Positions 62,769 through 64,000 of a stretch of DNA of 64,000 bases are shown here, one piece after another (within the stretch, counting starts at the first letter, position 1; each line of letters opens with the position of its first letter). The notes beneath the pieces were generated by a model. The model saw nothing but the letters and a program-made list of their open reading frames with translations. It was not told the origin of the DNA and ran no database searches. The position numbers and the translations under genes were made by a program. Source of the stretch: Comamonadaceae bacterium (GTDB taxonomy: Bacteria; Pseudomonadota; Gammaproteobacteria; Burkholderiales; Burkholderiaceae_C); contig CANGNS010000002.1 of the NCBI GenBank assembly GCA_947455465.1, positions 18,424-82,423 on the forward strand. Direction: 5' to 3'.

Positions 62769-63740
62769 ATGGCCAAAGCCATTGTTTTTGACCGGGTGGG
62801 TGGGCCCGAAGTCCTGCGTCTGGAACACACCGACGTCGGTGCACCTGGCCCGGGCCAGGTGCGGGTGCGGCACAGCGCTATTGCTGTCAATTTCATCGAC
62901 ATTTACTTTCGTACCGGCCTGTACCCCACGCCGCTGCCAAGCGGGCTAGGCTCGGACGCAGTGGGCGTGGTCGAGGCCGTCGGCGAAGGTGTGCACGACC
63001 TGGCCGTTGGTGACCGGGTGGGCTACCTGATCGGCCCCCAGGGGGCCTACAGCGATGTGCGCCTGATGCCGGCGCAGTTTCTCATCCCGCTGCCCGAGGG
63101 CATCAGCGACCTCAGTGCCGCTTGCCTGATGATGAAGGGCATGACGGCGCAATACCTTTTCCGCCAAGTGTTTCCGCTGCAAGGGGGCGAAACTATTTTG
63201 TACCACGCGGCCGCCGGTGGTGTGGGCCTGATCGCCTGCCAATGGGCTCGCGCTTTGGGCGTCACCATGATCGGCACCGTCAGCACCGACGAAAAAGCCA
63301 CCATCGCCCAGGCCCACGGCTGCACCCATACCATCGTGACCTGCCGTGAAAACACCGTGGAGCGGGTCAAGGAACTCACCGGTGGCCAGGGCGTTGCCGT
63401 CGTCTTTGACTCGGTGGGCAAAGACACTTTGCAAGACTCGCTCAATTGCCTGCGTCCACGCGGTACGCTGGTGAGCAACGGCACCTCCTCGGGCCCGGTG
63501 GTCATTGACACGATGCAACTGGCCATGAAAGGCTCTTTGTGGCTCACGCGCCCGGCGATGATGCACTACATCATGCCCCGGGCCCATATGCTGGCCATGG
63601 CCGACGAGCTTTTTGGCATGGTGCTCAGCGGAAAGATCAAAAGCGCACCGTCGCACACCTATGCATTAGAAGACGCGGCGCTGGCCCACCGCGCTTTGGA
63701 GGGGCGGCAAACGACGGGCTCCACTGTGCTGCTGCCCTGA
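62769..63740 (+). CDS. NADPH:quinone oxidoreductase (zinc-independent MDR family)
   Basis: A 323-residue medium-chain reductase from ATG 62769. The N-terminus MAKAIVFDRVGGPEVL and the NADP loop AAAGGVGLIACQWARALG are typical of QorA. Zinc-ligand cysteines of alcohol dehydrogenases are absent. It is 13 bases after the BKACE gene and closes the probable operon; it may reduce a pathway carbonyl or detoxify a quinone. Confidence 0.9.
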   Translation: MAKAIVFDRVGGPEVLRLEHTDVGAPGPGQVRVRHSAIAVNFIDIYFRTGLYPTPLPSGLGSDAVGVVEAVGEGVHDLAVGDRVGYLIGPQGAYSDVRLMPAQFLIPLPEGISDLSAACLMMKGMTAQYLFRQVFPLQGGETILYHAAAGGVGLIACQWARALGVTMIGTVSTDEKATIAQAHGCTHTIVTCRENTVERVKELTGGQGVAVVFDSVGKDTLQDSLNCLRPRGTLVSNGTSSGPVVIDTMQLAMKGSLWLTRPAMMHYIMPRAHMLAMADELFGMVLSGKIKSAPSHTYALEDAALAHRALEGRQTTGSTVLLP

Positions 63741-63752
63741 GCTAAGCCGCCG

Positions 63753-63768
63753 CGCTGCAAGCGCAGCG
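63753..63768. terminator. Possible hairpin between convergent genes
   Basis: CGCTGC and GCAGCG pair around a 4-base AAGC loop, between the quinone oxidoreductase stop and the DUF1501 stop. No T-run follows, so a rho-independent terminator is possible but unproven. Confidence 0.3.
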
Positions 63769-63777
63769 GCCCAGACC

Positions 63778-64000
63778 TCAGGCCAACATGCCTAGTTTGT
63801 AGAGGTCAAAGTTCTTGCCATTGGGCAGGACGGTGGCCATGTCGGTGGCCGAGACGCCCATCCAACGTGCCAGTTCGGCGGCCATTTGCTCGATGGAGGT
63901 GCTGGGCAGCAGGCGCCCGCTGCCCACTTGCTCGCTGTGCGTTAGACCGATTTGTGGCGCCTTGCCGTAAAAATTGCCCCCGCGTACCGCGCCGCCCATG
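63778..64000 (-). CDS. DUF1501 family protein, C-terminal fragment (continues past right edge)
   Basis: The last 73-74 codons are visible. The ending GSGRLLPSTSIEQMAAELARWMGVS...VLPNGKNF matches the C-terminus of DUF1501 proteins, which are TAT-exported and sulfatase-like by fold and are often paired with a DUF1800 protein. The ATG at 63999 is almost certainly internal, because the family is 400 or more residues. Function is unknown. Confidence 0.75.
   Translation of the reverse strand, partial: MGGAVRGGNFYGKAPQIGLTHSEQVGSGRLLPSTSIEQMAAELARWMGVSATDMATVLPNGKNFDLYKLGMLA

Noticed and set aside
1..64000. CRISPR arrays, insertion sequences, rRNA genes, riboswitches
   Set aside because: No regularly spaced repeats, transposase motifs, rRNA sequence or riboswitch consensus were recognised by eye.

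Overview
The window is GC-rich, gene-dense DNA of a betaproteobacterium, most likely order Burkholderiales and Comamonadaceae-like. This is inferred from gene content: two tripartite-tricarboxylate (Bug/TctC) receptors, an rsfS with a long Lys/Ala tail, the run yebC-purD-plsC-hemF-nadD-rsfS-rlmH-maf-rng, edd-eda, and a Gram-negative envelope set (tolB-pal-cpoB, waaA/waaC/msbA). No prophage, insertion sequence, CRISPR array or plasmid gene was seen. Nearly all genes look intact, many starts and stops overlap by 1-4 bases, and no gap exceeds about 200 bases. The genes at both edges are cut.

Layout. 1-5331: a secreted amidohydrolase (cut at the left edge), then a forward light-repair block: a short-chain dehydrogenase, a 58-residue DUF2256 zinc-ribbon protein, an Fe-S (6-4) photolyase, and a photolyase-like protein lacking the N-terminal antenna domain. 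5394-9396: phhB, tRNA-Lys(UUU) with a clear terminator, tcdA, cpoB, pal, tolB. 9506-16580: envelope polysaccharide genes (O-antigen ligase and msbA forward; deacetylase, GT4, galE and GT9 reverse). 16597-24076: a tightly coupled housekeeping run on the minus strand. 24135-26684: a HerA-like ATPase and a LysR regulator.

26796-30445: a two-gene methyl-amine module (non-pyrrolysine MttB-family methyltransferase plus a trimethylamine-dehydrogenase-like flavoprotein). 30455-34615: the Entner-Doudoroff pair edd-eda with a palindromic operator, a hydroxypyruvate-isomerase-like gene and pdxH. 34638-37695: msrA followed by a MacB-like ABC system with His-rich permease segments and a DUF3299 protein, resembling zinc-responsive loci. 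37846-44937: a TetR-controlled RND efflux operon with a Pcm-like methyltransferase placed before its TolC gene. 44934-48679: manB-waaC-waaA for LPS inner core. 48793-55270: alkA-ogt-EamA transporter, then bug-xerD reverse, an AEC transporter and queG. 55310-58565: tsaE-amiC and a secreted M60-like metallopeptidase. 58624-63740: an AraC regulator divergent from a receptor, TauD-like dioxygenase, BKACE and quinone oxidoreductase, probably a catabolic operon of unknown substrate. 63778-64000: the C-terminal end of a DUF1501 protein.

Most of the window is ordinary chromosome. The less ordinary parts are the photolyase block, the MttB/flavoprotein pair, the His-rich ABC module, the AraC-BKACE operon and the M60 peptidase. 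I found nothing I can call a wholly new system with confidence. All functional calls are from recognised motifs and family knowledge; no database search was run.
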